Source: Vagococcus xieshaowenii (GTDB taxonomy: Bacteria > Bacillota > Bacilli > Lactobacillales > Vagococcaceae). Taken from it: a stretch of DNA of 64,000 nt. The position numbers were made by a program, and so were the translations under genes. The stretch's first letter is position 1; each line of letters opens with the position of its first letter. The stretch is from contig NZ_CP038865.1 in NCBI RefSeq assembly GCF_004792515.1, positions 828,001 through 892,000 of the forward strand, read 5' to 3'. The notes under the pieces are model-generated. The model was not told where the DNA came from. It saw nothing but the letters and a program-made list of their open reading frames with translations, and searched no databases. Shown piece after piece: positions 46,130 through 56,382 of the stretch.

Positions 46130-46888
46130 ATGACTAACTCCGTTTTAGGTAGAATTCATTCTACAGAAAATTTTGGTACTGTAGATGGACCAGGTGTACG
46201 TTTTGTTGTTTTCACTCAAGGGTGTCACATGCGTTGTCAATTTTGCCATAATCCTGATACTTGGGATTTACATGCGGGAAAACAAGTGACTGCTGATGAA
46301 ATAATTGAAGAGGCTTTAAAATATAAAAGTTATTGGGGAGAAGAAGGTGGCATTACGATTAGTGGTGGTGAACCTTTACTACAAATAGATTTCTTACTTG
46401 AAGTATTCAAAAAAGCAAAAAAACTGGGAATTCATACAACGATTGATAGCTGTGGTAAACCATTTACTAGAAGAGAGCCTTGGTTTAGTAAATTTAACGA
46501 GTTATTAGAGTATACTGACTTGATTCTGTTCGATATTAAACATATTGATCGTGAAGGTCACCGAGAATTAACACAGCATGTTAATGATAATATTTTGGAT
46601 ATGGCAAAATACTTATCTGAAATTGACCAACCTGTTTGGATTCGTCACGTGTTAGTACCACAACGTACAGATTATGATGAGTATTTAATCCGTCTAGGTG
46701 ATTTTATTAAGACGCTGAACAATGTTAAAAAGGTTGAAGTATTGCCTTATCACCGTATGGGGATTTTTAAATGGAAAGAATTAGGTATTGATTATCCTTT
46801 AGAGGGAATTGATCCGCCAACACAAGAACGTGTTAAAAATGCACAAGAATTACTTCATTGTGCCGACTATACAGGTTATAAAAATTAA
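46130..46888 (+). CDS. pflA: pyruvate formate-lyase activating enzyme
   Basis: Radical-SAM enzyme of 252 aa that puts the glycyl radical on PflB. The 4Fe-4S cluster motif CHMRCQFC (Cys32, Cys36, Cys39) is followed by the SAM-binding GGITISGGEPLLQ. The N-terminal RIHSTENFGTVDGPGVR is specific to PflA. The AGAGGAAG site lies before the ATG. It follows pflB with its own short intergenic region, ending at a strong terminator. Confidence 0.97.
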   Translation: MTNSVLGRIHSTENFGTVDGPGVRFVVFTQGCHMRCQFCHNPDTWDLHAGKQVTADEIIEEALKYKSYWGEEGGITISGGEPLLQIDFLLEVFKKAKKLGIHTTIDSCGKPFTRREPWFSKFNELLEYTDLILFDIKHIDREGHRELTQHVNDNILDMAKYLSEIDQPVWIRHVLVPQRTDYDEYLIRLGDFIKTLNNVKKVEVLPYHRMGIFKWKELGIDYPLEGIDPPTQERVKNAQELLHCADYTGYKN

Positions 46889-46933
46889 AAACTAGTCTAG
46901 CAAGAAGCGTTATTTTTGCTAGACTAGTTTTTT
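46887..46933 (+). terminator. terminator of pflA
   Basis: A 16-bp stem AAAACTAGTCTAGCAA/TTGCTAGACTAGTTTT precedes T residues. Confidence 0.9.
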
Positions 46934-47069
46934 GATTAGTGATTTCTTATAAATATATGAAGGATACATAAGAATACAGCGAATTTTCCTTAAAGATGAT
47001 TTATTAATTGAGTCAACGCGTTATAATAAATGTGTTAAATAAAACGTTTTCTTATAGGGGGATGGCGTC

Positions 47070-48431
47070 ATGAGATTAGAAAAAGATAGTGTTGGATATT
47101 TAGAAATACCAGATGAAAGTTATTATGGTGTTCACACACAACGAGCAGTTCATAATTTTAATATTACTGGCAGAAGGTTAGATAAAGATTTTATTATTAG
47201 TTTAGCAGAAGTCAAAAAAGCACTTGCTCAGGCTAATTACGATCTTGGTGTTTTATCCGAGAAAAAAATGACAGCGATTACAAAAAGTGCGGAAGAAATC
47301 ATTGGAGGTAAACTGCACGATGAAATATTAGTGGATCCTATTCAAGGTGGTGCTGGAACAAGTAGTAATATGAATATCAATGAGGTAATTGCTAATCGTG
47401 CGATTGAGTTATTAGGAGGCACAAAAGGGGATTATGACTTAGTTAATCCGAATGATGATGTAAATAAAGGACAGTCTACTAATGATATTTATCCAACAGC
47501 GGGTAAATTAACTATGTTAAAAAAAATCCCTAAATTAATGGAGCAATTATACTTATTAAGGGATACTTTTTTAGAAAAATCTAAAGAATTTGATGATGTT
47601 ATCAAATTAGGTAGAACACAATTGCAAGATGCTGTTCCTATTACATTAGGACAAGAATTTCATGCGTATTACTCTGTTATAAAAAGAGGGATTAAACGTT
47701 TGGAAACTGCAAAAAAAGAGATGGAATCTATTAATCTAGGTGGAACCGCTATTGGTACAGGGATTTCAGCACATCCTAAATTATCAGAAACGGTATTGAC
47801 TAAATTGGTCAATATAACAGGAGAACCCTTAGAAATATCTGATGACCTAGTTGACGCTACACAAAATGTTGAAAATTATGTGGTGCTTTCTGATGCACTA
47901 AAAGCAATTGCTATAAGTTTATCAAAAATTGCTAACGATATCCGTTTACTTTCTTCAGGCCCTAAAACGGGAATTGGCGAAATAAAAATCCCAGCGAAAC
48001 AAAACGGTTCATCAATCATGCCAGGTAAGATTAATCCGGTTATTCCAGAAGTGATGAATCAATGTTCATTTTTAGTAATGGGTAATAACGTGACCATTGG
48101 ATTGGCAGCAGAGCACGGACAATTAGAATTAAATGCATTTGAACCAATAATTTTTTACAAATTGATTGAATCATTTGAGGTTTTAACGCATGGGGTAGAA
48201 ACATTTAATGAGAATTGTGTGAAGGGGATTGAAGCGGATAGAGATCGTTGTCGTGAGAATTTAGAAAGAAGTACTTATATGGCTACGCCACTTGCTGAAA
48301 AAATTGGCTATGCTCGGGCAGCTGATATTGCTAAAGAATCTGTAGCTTCTGGTCGAACTGTTAAAGAAATAGCGAAAGACTATAATGTGCCAGATGAGGT
48401 ATTGGATAATTTGAAAGTTAGAGTAAATTAG
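47070..48431 (+). CDS. aspA: aspartate ammonia-lyase
   Basis: Fumarase/aspartase-superfamily enzyme of 453 aa interconverting aspartate with fumarate and ammonia. The superfamily signature GSSIMPGKINPV contains the catalytic serine loop. The N-terminus RLEKDSVGYLEIPDESYYGV and the segment GQSTNDIYPTA fit aspartase better than fumarase, since fumarases usually read GSSAMPYKRNP-like or differ at GQSSND. It is transcribed alone from a region with a TATAAT at about 47021; the -35 is unclear. The fumarate produced could act as an electron acceptor. Confidence 0.9.
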   Translation: MRLEKDSVGYLEIPDESYYGVHTQRAVHNFNITGRRLDKDFIISLAEVKKALAQANYDLGVLSEKKMTAITKSAEEIIGGKLHDEILVDPIQGGAGTSSNMNINEVIANRAIELLGGTKGDYDLVNPNDDVNKGQSTNDIYPTAGKLTMLKKIPKLMEQLYLLRDTFLEKSKEFDDVIKLGRTQLQDAVPITLGQEFHAYYSVIKRGIKRLETAKKEMESINLGGTAIGTGISAHPKLSETVLTKLVNITGEPLEISDDLVDATQNVENYVVLSDALKAIAISLSKIANDIRLLSSGPKTGIGEIKIPAKQNGSSIMPGKINPVIPEVMNQCSFLVMGNNVTIGLAAEHGQLELNAFEPIIFYKLIESFEVLTHGVETFNENCVKGIEADRDRCRENLERSTYMATPLAEKIGYARAADIAKESVASGRTVKEIAKDYNVPDEVLDNLKVRVN

Positions 48432-48515
48432 AATATTTACTGTATAGTTATCAAATTTATAAAAGAAATATGCTATAATAGTGGCGTAATTAATTTATAG
48501 ATAGGGGTATTGAAA

Positions 48516-49439
48516 ATGTCTAAAGTTTTAGTTTTCGGCCATCAAAATCCAGATACTGATACAATTGCATCAGCAATCTCAATGGCATATTTACAACAAC
48601 AATTAGGAGTTGACGCTGAAGCAGTCGCTCTAGGTGAAATGAATGAAGAAACAGCGTACGCTTTGAATGAATTTGGTGTGGAGCCTTTAAGAATTATCGA
48701 TCATGCTAAATCAGAAACATCACAGGTTATGTTAGTGGATCATAATGAAGCGCAACAAAGTGTTTCTGATATTAAAGAAGTAGAAGTACTTGCAGTAGTA
48801 GATCATCACCGTATTGCTAATTTTGAAACAGCTAATCCATTATATTACCGTGCAGAGCCGGTTGGTTGTACAAATACCATCATATATAAAATGTATCAAG
48901 AACATGGGATAACAATTCCTAAAGAAGTAGCCGGCCTAATGTTGTCAGCTATTATTTCAGATACATTGTTATTTAAATCACCAACATGTACATCAGAAGA
49001 TGTTAATGTTGCAGAAAAATTAGCAACTATCGCTGAAGTTGATATGAATGTATACGGATTGAATATGTTAAAAGCAGGGACTAACTTAGGAACAAAATCT
49101 GATGAAGATTTATTAAATATGGATGCTAAGAGCTTTAATATGGGTGATAAAGTTGTACGCATTGGTCAAGTGAATACAGTGGACGTACAAGATGTATTAT
49201 CACGCCAAGCCTCAGTTGAAGCAGCAATGACATCTCAAAATCAAACAGAAGGCTATGACTTATTTGTATTGATTATCACTAATATTTTAGATAGTGACTC
49301 AGTTATTTTAGTCGTGGGAGAACCAAAAGAAAATGTTGAAAAAGCGTTTAATGTTACATTAGAAAATAACACTGCCTTATTAAAAGGAGTAGTTTCTCGT
49401 AAGAAACAAGTGGTTCCGCAATTAACAGAATCATTCTAA
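48516..49439 (+). CDS. ppaC: manganese-dependent inorganic pyrophosphatase
   Basis: Family II (DHH-type) soluble pyrophosphatase, 307 aa, hydrolysing pyrophosphate with Mn or Co. The metal ligands are in [17 protein letters not shown] and VDHHRIANF. The C-terminal DHHA2-like substrate domain ends [11 protein letters not shown]. The start at 48516 (MSKVLVFG) follows AGGGG; the TTG two codons upstream is less favourable. A terminator follows. Confidence 0.96.
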   Translation: MSKVLVFGHQNPDTDTIASAISMAYLQQQLGVDAEAVALGEMNEETAYALNEFGVEPLRIIDHAKSETSQVMLVDHNEAQQSVSDIKEVEVLAVVDHHRIANFETANPLYYRAEPVGCTNTIIYKMYQEHGITIPKEVAGLMLSAIISDTLLFKSPTCTSEDVNVAEKLATIAEVDMNVYGLNMLKAGTNLGTKSDEDLLNMDAKSFNMGDKVVRIGQVNTVDVQDVLSRQASVEAAMTSQNQTEGYDLFVLIITNILDSDSVILVVGEPKENVEKAFNVTLENNTALLKGVVSRKKQVVPQLTESF

Positions 49440-49460
49440 CTTAGTGTAGAATTACCAGAA

Positions 49461-49490
49461 AAGAGGGTGTAAAAACTCTCTTTTTTTTTT
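49461..49490 (+). terminator. terminator of ppaC
   Basis: A stem AAGAGGGT/ACTCTCTT with one wobble pair precedes ten T residues. Confidence 0.85.
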
Positions 49491-49582
49491 GCTGAGATTT
49501 GAGTAAATCAGATGAAATTTTTCGAACTATTAGGTATAATGAACAAGTAATAAAAAGTGGGTTAAATTTTGGGGGAAAAACA

Positions 49583-49993
49583 TTGAAACAGTTATATAGA
49601 AATTTTGAAAAAATGATTGATTTATTGATTCATTTAATTATTATGGTGTTAATCGCTATTGTGTTAATCGGGATGGTGGAGTTGGTGTATAACATTATTA
49701 TGACATCAATTACTATTGGGACAATGGATAGTTTGACAGTTATGATACAAGATGTTGCAACATTCTTCATTTTCTTAGAAATAATTTTGATGTTATTAAA
49801 ATATTTGAAAGACATTCATCATGTTCCTGTCAAATATTTGATTATTATCAGTATTACAGCCATTGCAAGAGAAATTTTGTTAGCTCATGGAGATGCTTTA
49901 AGAATGATTTACTTGTCATTAGCTATTTTAATTTTAATGATAGTTGTCTATGTTATTCAAAAATCGAATATCATATCAGATGACGATTTATAA
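49583..49993 (+). CDS. psiE: PsiE-like membrane protein
   Basis: A 136-residue protein matching the phosphate-starvation-inducible PsiE family in size and topology: four membrane helices (about residues 13-35, 52-72, 78-95, 105-125). Function is unknown. The start is TTG at 49583, preceded by GGGGGAA; an in-frame ATG-like start at 49499 would put the TATAAT at 49535-49540 and the ribosome-binding site inside the gene. A bidirectional terminator separates it from gatD. Confidence 0.75.
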   Translation: MKQLYRNFEKMIDLLIHLIIMVLIAIVLIGMVELVYNIIMTSITIGTMDSLTVMIQDVATFFIFLEIILMLLKYLKDIHHVPVKYLIIISITAIAREILLAHGDALRMIYLSLAILILMIVVYVIQKSNIISDDDL

Positions 49994-50000
49994 AGACTAA

Positions 50001-50045
50001 AAAAGAAACCATAACGCTTAGCTTAGCGTTATGGTTTCTTTTTTA
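50001..50045. terminator. bidirectional terminator between psiE and gatD
   Basis: A 14-bp stem GAAACCATAACGCT/AGCGTTATGGTTTC with A and T runs on each side. Confidence 0.9.
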
Positions 50046-50732
50046 GTCTAATTCAATAATATATGAAAAATCTTCTTGGTACTTATGTTCTAGAATTGAA
50101 CGTAAAATTTGTTTAGCTAAATTAGTATTTCTAGCTAAAATAGGACCGTGGAAATAGGAACCATAAGTGTTTTTATAATGAACGCCTTCGGTTTGATCTT
50201 GTCCATTATTACCGTAACCTTTGAGTACTTTTCCAAGTGGTTTGACATTCTTACCAAGGTAAGTAACTCCGTTGTGGTTTTCAAAACCTATATAGATTTC
50301 ATCATATTCTTCATTTTTGATTTCAACGTCTCCTATGAAGCGGTTATTGATTTGACTTTCAGTATAATAATCAATAGCTGAAATACCTTTAATTTGTTCG
50401 CCTTTAGCACCAATGTAATAGTGCCCAAGAAGTTGATAACCTCCGCAAATAGCCAAAAATGGTCCATCATTTTCGATATAGCGTACAAGCGGTTCTTTTT
50501 TTAGTTGAATATCTTGTGAGACAACGGTTTGTTCAAAGTCTTGACCACCGCCGAATAAAACAAAATCATAGTTAGTATCATCAAAAACATCATCAATACT
50601 AATGACTTCGTGAGTAAGAGAAATTCCAGCTTTTTTTGCATAATATTCCAATACTAAAAGATTCCCAATATCACCGTATGTATTTAATAAATTCCCGTAC
50701 AAATGACAGGCATGAATAGTATAGTTCGCCAT
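50043..50732 (-). CDS. gatD: lipid II isoglutaminyl synthase, glutaminase subunit
   Basis: Class I glutamine amidotransferase of 229 aa that supplies ammonia to MurT for amidation of D-isoglutamate in lipid II. The nucleophile is Cys96 (LAICGGYQLLG) and the histidine is His195 (GSYFHGPIL); both fit CobQ-like GatD. The start at 50732 (MANYTIHACHLYG) is two bases beyond the murT stop codon, with GGAGG upstream, so the pair is coupled. Amidation is required for efficient cross-linking and affects beta-lactam and lysozyme sensitivity. Confidence 0.94.
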   Translation of the reverse strand: MANYTIHACHLYGNLLNTYGDIGNLLVLEYYAKKAGISLTHEVISIDDVFDDTNYDFVLFGGGQDFEQTVVSQDIQLKKEPLVRYIENDGPFLAICGGYQLLGHYYIGAKGEQIKGISAIDYYTESQINNRFIGDVEIKNEEYDEIYIGFENHNGVTYLGKNVKPLGKVLKGYGNNGQDQTEGVHYKNTYGSYFHGPILARNTNLAKQILRSILEHKYQEDFSYIIELD

Positions 50733-50733
50733 G

Positions 50734-52077
50734 TTACATACCTCCTTCGATGTAGCCTTGAGATGCAAGCTCTTTTCTCAATTGTAGAACCGCTGTGTAA
50801 GTAGCTAATATAAAGACGCGTTCGGTATCCATCGCTTTAATTTCTTTGATAATATTTGACATTTCAGGGATTTCTTTGAAGTTATTTTTTTCCAATCCTG
50901 CCACTTTAAGGCGTAAGGCGATATCTTTTGAACGTTCACCCCCAGCAATGACATTTGGAATGTTCATATTGGCAAATGATTCATAATTACCATCCCAAAT
51001 CCAGCTAACATCAATCCCATCTGCATAATTCGAATTTAGAATTTGAACTAAACTAAATGGTTGAGGTGCAAGGTTAATCATGTCAATGACTTGATTAAGT
51101 CCAACGGGATTTTTTACAAGCACTAAGGTACATTCTTTACCATCAATATTAATGACTTCTTGACGTCCAAAGACTTTTTGGTCATAGGTTAAACCTTTTT
51201 CGATATTAGCGTCAGTGACACCAAAGTGTTTGGCTACAGCAGTAGCAGCAAGCGCATTATAGATGTTATATAAGCCTCCCACTTCAATACGTTGTGGGCT
51301 ACCATTGATATCAAACTCAGAATAAGTATTTGTCATTTTATTAATGCTGGTTACTTCAAAAGCTAATTCAGGGCGCTTGAATTCGCAATGTGGACAGTAG
51401 TATTTACCTTGATTGCTATATGTTAACATCTTATAGTGTAAGATGTGTTGACAACGAGGGCAAAGTAGACCATCTGTATTTGAAGAAGGGACAACATCAT
51501 GATCTTCTTCATGATTAAAGCCATAAAATAGTCGCTTGTTAATGCTGTCATTTGAATTGAATAAAGGTAAATCACCATTAGCAATAATGGTTGCGTCAGG
51601 TGCATTTGCTGCACCATCGACAATCATTTGATAGGTAGTATATATTTCTCCGTAACGATCTAATTGGTCTCTAAAAATATTTGTAAATAAGAAGACTGAA
51701 GGTTTTAAATATTTAGTTACTTTAGAAAGACTTGCTTCATCAATCTCGAGAACTGCGAATTTTTTTTGTCCTTTTTTAGGTTTATCTGAAAGAAAAGTAG
51801 ACACAATTCCTTGCAACATATTGGCACCGGTTGTGTTAGTTAATACTTCCCCAAATTGTTGTTTTAAAATATTAACAGTTAAGGCTGTTGTTAGTGTTTT
51901 ACCGTTAGTCCCTGTAACAACGATGATTTCATACTCTTCAGAAATTGCGTTTAAAATATCAGGATCCATCTTTAAAGCGATTTTTCCGGGTAAACTACTC
52001 CCACCTTTTGTAAATGTTTGTAAAAACCATTGGCTTGACTTCCCAACGGAAAGTGCTAAACGACTTTTAAATGTCAT
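50734..52077 (-). CDS. murT: lipid II isoglutaminyl synthase, Mur ligase subunit
   Basis: Mur-ligase-family ATPase of 447 aa that amidates the alpha-carboxyl of D-Glu in lipid II using ammonia from GatD. The P-loop is VTGTNGKTLTTAL. A zinc-ribbon insertion with two CxxC pairs (LCPRCQHIL and YYCPHCEF) is diagnostic of MurT. The C-terminal DUF1727-type domain includes VLVKNPVGLNQV. The start at 52077 (MTFKSRLALSV) follows GGGAGGA; a longer ATG start overlaps that site. Confidence 0.95.
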   Translation of the reverse strand: MTFKSRLALSVGKSSQWFLQTFTKGGSSLPGKIALKMDPDILNAISEEYEIIVVTGTNGKTLTTALTVNILKQQFGEVLTNTTGANMLQGIVSTFLSDKPKKGQKKFAVLEIDEASLSKVTKYLKPSVFLFTNIFRDQLDRYGEIYTTYQMIVDGAANAPDATIIANGDLPLFNSNDSINKRLFYGFNHEEDHDVVPSSNTDGLLCPRCQHILHYKMLTYSNQGKYYCPHCEFKRPELAFEVTSINKMTNTYSEFDINGSPQRIEVGGLYNIYNALAATAVAKHFGVTDANIEKGLTYDQKVFGRQEVINIDGKECTLVLVKNPVGLNQVIDMINLAPQPFSLVQILNSNYADGIDVSWIWDGNYESFANMNIPNVIAGGERSKDIALRLKVAGLEKNNFKEIPEMSNIIKEIKAMDTERVFILATYTAVLQLRKELASQGYIEGGM

Positions 52078-52140
52078 TATTTTTTCCTCCCAAAGCACAT
52101 ATCTTGCTCATAATATCCTTAATAATACCATAAAACCTAA

Positions 52141-52171
52141 AAAAAAGAGAAGAATCGTGCGACTCTTCTCT
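52141..52171 (-). terminator. terminator of the potassium transporter gene
   Basis: Minus strand stem AAGAGAAGAGTCG/CGATTCTTCTCTT precedes eight T residues. Confidence 0.82.
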
Positions 52172-52203
52172 TAATTATTTGGAAAATATTAATGATTAGT
52201 TGA

Positions 52204-53601
52204 TTAACCGATTATTATTTTTTCTGTAGGGTATAAGAATGCTTTGTCTTGTTTTTCTTTTGGTAAGAACATCATCAGTGTATATAACATTCCAACACGA
52301 CCAACAAACATTAAGATACCAATAACAATTTTACCAAATAACGTTAAGTCATCAGTGATTCCTAATGATAAGCCAGTTGTTCCAAATGCGGAAGTGACTT
52401 CTACAATAATCGCTATCAACGAGTGAGATTCCGTTGCAGAAAGAACAATAACAGCTAAAAAGCACATAGTTAATGATAAATTAAATACCACGACAGATTT
52501 TTTTATGTCTTCACTTGAAATACGACGACCAAAAATATTAACGTTTTCTTCACTCTTAATGAAAGACATCATGTATAAGAAAAGAATGGCAACGGTTGTC
52601 GTACGAACGCCACCTCCAACTGAACTAGGACTACAACCTATGAACATTAAAATAGAAAATAATAATAATGTAGCTGGCTGGAATTCATTTAAGTCATGCA
52701 TTTGTAAACCAGCATTTCGAGTGGTAACAGAGTAGAACATAGCGTTCAACCATCGTTGACCTTCGCTCATATCAGCAAATAAATGTTGTCTTTCTAAGAA
52801 GTAAATCATAATGGTACCACCAATGAGCAACGTGATGAAGGTAAACATCGCTATTTTGGCAAATAGTGAGAACCTAAAAGGTAACTTTCGATGTTGTTTC
52901 TTGTAAAAAATACGTTCTCGTATTTCCATAATGACAGGGAACCCTATACCACCAATCATGATTAAAAACATTGTACAAAATAGAAAGAAAGTATCCTGTT
53001 TATACGGAATGATGGATGCCCCTGTGACATCAAACCCTGAGTTAGTTGCGGCTGAAATCGATTGATAGAAGCCAAAGAAAATCGACTCTTTTATCGTTGC
53101 ATGTGATTCGTTAAAATAAAAATGAATAGAAAAAATAATACCAAAAAATAGTTGTACTTTAATTAAAAATGACATGCTGATACGAATCAATTTAACAATT
53201 CCACTTAACTTAGGTTGATTCATATCGGTCATAATGAGTTGACGTTGGGTTAAACTGATTTTCTTTTTAGAAAATATGAAGAAAAAGGTCAATATCATCA
53301 TAATACCTAAGCCGCCTATTTGAAAAAGAATTTCTAGTAAGATGATACCTCGGTAATTAAAGACCTCATTAATGTTATAGGTGGACAATCCTGTTACACT
53401 CACAGTGCTCAACGCCATAAAAAAGTCATCAAATGACGACGTATGAACACCAGGATTTCTAAACCACGGCATTTTCAGTAAGAAAAATGCGAGGATCGTA
53501 AATCCTAAGTAGTAGATGACAATTTTTTGAATACTCGTTACATTGTTAGCGATAAAGCGGTCAAATTGCCGTTTAATTAAATAGATGTATTTATTTATCA
53601 T
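52204..53601 (-). CDS. ktrB: Ktr/Trk-type potassium uptake channel subunit
   Basis: Membrane subunit of a potassium transporter, 465 aa, with four M1-P-M2 repeats. Pore-loop glycines are visible in SVTGLSTYNIN, ATNSGFDVTG, TTRNAGLQMHD and FGTTGLSLGI, matching the superfamily selectivity filters. The length fits KtrB better than TrkH. The cytoplasmic RCK partner (KtrA) is not encoded nearby. It is transcribed alone on the minus strand. Confidence 0.88.
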   Translation of the reverse strand: MINKYIYLIKRQFDRFIANNVTSIQKIVIYYLGFTILAFFLLKMPWFRNPGVHTSSFDDFFMALSTVSVTGLSTYNINEVFNYRGIILLEILFQIGGLGIMMILTFFFIFSKKKISLTQRQLIMTDMNQPKLSGIVKLIRISMSFLIKVQLFFGIIFSIHFYFNESHATIKESIFFGFYQSISAATNSGFDVTGASIIPYKQDTFFLFCTMFLIMIGGIGFPVIMEIRERIFYKKQHRKLPFRFSLFAKIAMFTFITLLIGGTIMIYFLERQHLFADMSEGQRWLNAMFYSVTTRNAGLQMHDLNEFQPATLLLFSILMFIGCSPSSVGGGVRTTTVAILFLYMMSFIKSEENVNIFGRRISSEDIKKSVVVFNLSLTMCFLAVIVLSATESHSLIAIIVEVTSAFGTTGLSLGITDDLTLFGKIVIGILMFVGRVGMLYTLMMFLPKEKQDKAFLYPTEKIIIG

Positions 53602-53808
53602 AAGCTCGTTCCTTTATATAGTAATTGAGCATTCATTTTTCTAAGGTATATCTGAATAATGAATGTTATCTGACTCATTAGCATGGTATCACATTATAAG
53701 GGTTAATTTCTAGTTTAACAATTACTAAGAAGTTGATTTTGTGAGTTTTCCATAGTGGAGAAAGTATGATAGAATTGTAGAGAATATACTGATAAAGAGG
53801 TTGAGAAT

Positions 53809-56325
53809 ATGTCAGAACAAAAAAAATGTCCAAATTGTGGTCAAATTTATGCGATAGATACCGATTTTTGCCCCAAATGTGACTTATATGGGGGGAGTAA
53901 TCGTCAATTTCATCACGGACCTAGTCAACGCGAAAAAATGATTGTCCGTCGAGAAGAAATGGAAAAAGATGCTCAAATTCGTCTTAAATTAAAAACTATT
54001 TACGAAATAAAACAACAAAAACAATCAGAGATAGCTGATCCATTAGTATCAGAGGAGCAACCAGAAGATTTAATCGATCATTCTTTAATTTTTAAAGAGA
54101 TTGATGAAGAAACATCGATTGAAGAAGTGGAGAATGCTATTCATGATGCGATTAAAGAGCAAAAAGATAAAGCAGAAAAAGAGTCTGTATTAATGGAAGT
54201 ATCTCAAGAAGAACTATCAGAAGAAGTAGCTGAATTTACTGATATTTTTATACCTGATCAAATGGAAAAGATAAAGGATATGGATGAGCCAGTGTCAGAA
54301 ACAAGTGAAGAAGAACAACTTGTAGCTTTAGTTGATAGTAAAGAACACGTACAACTATCTGAAGAGTCAACTGAGGAAGAGGTTGAATCGACAGTGCTTA
54401 TTTCAACAACTGATACCGTTGAAGGTGTAGAATCAGTCGAGACAATCACTGAAACAACAATGGAAGAAGCGATTGAAGAAACATTAGTGTCTGAAGATGA
54501 GGGCGATAATCTAGAAATACTTATAGGAGAAACATCTGATTTGGATAGGCAACAAGACGATGAGCAGGTTACTTCAGAATCATCTGTTGAACAACAAGAG
54601 ACCAAAGAGTTAGAAGTCCCAATTACAAATAATGAAGTGAACGAAACAGAAATGATACTTGATTTTGAAGAAGAAATCCAAGCTGAAAATCAAGAAGAAT
54701 ATGCGACTTCTAATGACGCTATAATAGATAGCAAACCCTTAGATGAGACTCTTGAATTAGAAGTAGATTTAGTCGTAAATGATGAAGATGATAGTGAGGA
54801 AGAAGTGCTGAATGTCAATGAAGTACTAGATGATTCACTATCTGATAACAATTTGACAACTGACGCCTCTAATGAGTCTTATGAAGAGCTAGATTTATCA
54901 GAAGAACTTGAAGAAATGGAAAAATCCGCTAATTTAGAGGAGGCAACAGAAGTAGATCTGGAAGAACCCGTCTTTGATAGGGCAATAGCTAATGAATCTG
55001 TAGAAGATGGAAAGACAGCAATCCTTCCGTCTGAATCTAACGATAAAGAGGAAGAATTAAACGAAGATACTGATTTAAATGAAAAAGAAGGTAGTCTATC
55101 ACAGCAAAAAGAAAGTACCGACAGTCATGTTGAATCAGTTTCTAAAGAAACATATGTACCACCAGTAGACATTGAAAAGATCCCTAATCGAGCATCACAA
55201 GAAGTAGTAAAACATGCTAATAAACCGTTATTTAATCGTAAAAAAGCTCTCATTACATTAAGTGCTATTGCTGTTCTAGCAGCAGGGGCACTCACGCTAA
55301 ATAACTATGAAAAAGCTCAAGAAAGACAACGTATTGAGCAAGTACAACTACAGAAAAAAAATTATGAATTGGCAAAAGTTGAATTAGATAAACTGTTTAC
55401 TGATAGTCAATACACGTTGCTTAAGCCAGGTATTTCTACTGAAGCTTTTGATCAAGTAGCTGAAAAAATTAATCATTTATCAGATCAATCGTTTAAAGAC
55501 GAGCTATCGAAACGTTTAACGCTAGCTAAAGAACAGCTTCATCAGACGAATCACTTAAATGATTTATTTGAATCACCTGTCTTAGCAGACAATAAAGTGA
55601 ACAAAGCGTCAATCGTAAAAGAATCTACAAAAGAAACAGACTTAGTAGCCCAAACAGCTAACGATGAATATAGTAAGCTATACAATCAAGCAGTCTCTAT
55701 TGGTTTATCTCAAATTAAAAACAATCAAACAGCAAATAAGCTGGTAAATGCGTTATTTGATGATAAAGATAAATTAGCTGAAGCAGTAACAGATAAAGAA
55801 ATCAATGCTGCAAAACAAGCCATTAATCAAATTAAAAATGAAAGCTTAAAGAAACAACAAATGGCATTACTAACGAATGCTCAAAAAGCTTTAACTCAAC
55901 GCCAAGAAGCAGCTGAAAAAGCTGAAAAAGAAAAACAAGAACAAGAATTAGCAGCAAAACTAGCACAAAATAGACAAGTGACGGTAGATATTTTTGGACA
56001 AGATACAGTGGATAAGTGGCAAAATAAATACACAACAGAACAATCAGGGGTTCTAAGTGATTTAGAAACAGGCCAAGTATCTTCAGATCCTTGGCAATGG
56101 GCGCCAGGCGTACAAGAAGCTGTTCTAAACGAATGTTATCGTAGAGGTTATATTGTCGATGGAGGCTATGAATTACGTAGAGGTGACGTGAAAAATGGTG
56201 AAGGGTATTATCAATTATACGCAACGGATGCCAATGCGCCATTGCTAAAAAAATCAGGTGCCAAAACACCTTTTTATGTTGTTCAAATCAACTGTAAAAC
56301 AGGTTGGTTTAAAGGTAACAGATAA
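53809..56325 (+). CDS. mapZ: MapZ-type cell division site-positioning protein with zinc ribbon
   Basis: An 838-residue single-pass protein. The N-terminal zinc ribbon has Cys7, Cys10, Cys21 and Cys24 (KKCPNCGQIY, FCPKCDLYGG). A very acidic, Glu/Ser/Thr-rich cytoplasmic region spans about residues 75-450. One membrane helix (about residues 480-500, TLSAIAVLAAGAL) is followed by a helical, repeat-like extracellular region and a C-terminal domain with two cysteines (LNECYRRGY, VQINCKTGW). This layout fits MapZ (LocZ), which marks the division plane and binds peptidoglycan in streptococci and enterococci. The acidic tract is longer than expected. The identification rests on architecture and a few motifs. 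Confidence 0.72.
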   Translation: MSEQKKCPNCGQIYAIDTDFCPKCDLYGGSNRQFHHGPSQREKMIVRREEMEKDAQIRLKLKTIYEIKQQKQSEIADPLVSEEQPEDLIDHSLIFKEIDEETSIEEVENAIHDAIKEQKDKAEKESVLMEVSQEELSEEVAEFTDIFIPDQMEKIKDMDEPVSETSEEEQLVALVDSKEHVQLSEESTEEEVESTVLISTTDTVEGVESVETITETTMEEAIEETLVSEDEGDNLEILIGETSDLDRQQDDEQVTSESSVEQQETKELEVPITNNEVNETEMILDFEEEIQAENQEEYATSNDAIIDSKPLDETLELEVDLVVNDEDDSEEEVLNVNEVLDDSLSDNNLTTDASNESYEELDLSEELEEMEKSANLEEATEVDLEEPVFDRAIANESVEDGKTAILPSESNDKEEELNEDTDLNEKEGSLSQQKESTDSHVESVSKETYVPPVDIEKIPNRASQEVVKHANKPLFNRKKALITLSAIAVLAAGALTLNNYEKAQERQRIEQVQLQKKNYELAKVELDKLFTDSQYTLLKPGISTEAFDQVAEKINHLSDQSFKDELSKRLTLAKEQLHQTNHLNDLFESPVLADNKVNKASIVKESTKETDLVAQTANDEYSKLYNQAVSIGLSQIKNNQTANKLVNALFDDKDKLAEAVTDKEINAAKQAINQIKNESLKKQQMALLTNAQKALTQRQEAAEKAEKEKQEQELAAKLAQNRQVTVDIFGQDTVDKWQNKYTTEQSGVLSDLETGQVSSDPWQWAPGVQEAVLNECYRRGYIVDGGYELRRGDVKNGEGYYQLYATDANAPLLKKSGAKTPFYVVQINCKTGWFKGNR

Positions 56326-56341
56326 TCAGTTAGTTGAAAAT

Positions 56342-56380
56342 AGAGTCAATAGGAGAGAATTCTGTATTGACTCTATTTTT
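56342..56380 (+). terminator. terminator of mapZ
   Basis: A stem AGAGTCAATA/TATTGACTCT with a 13-base loop precedes ATTTTT. Confidence 0.82.
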
Positions 56381-56382
56381 AT

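Noticed and set aside
47035..47050. CRE site before aspA (AAATAAAACGTTTTCT)
   Set aside because: Two mismatches fall at core consensus positions and AT-rich DNA gives such matches by chance.
54258..54605. 115-residue Ser-rich minus-strand frame inside mapZ
   Set aside because: It is the antisense shadow of the Glu-rich (GAA/GAG) tract; TTC/TCT codons give artificial Ser runs and no ribosome-binding site is present.
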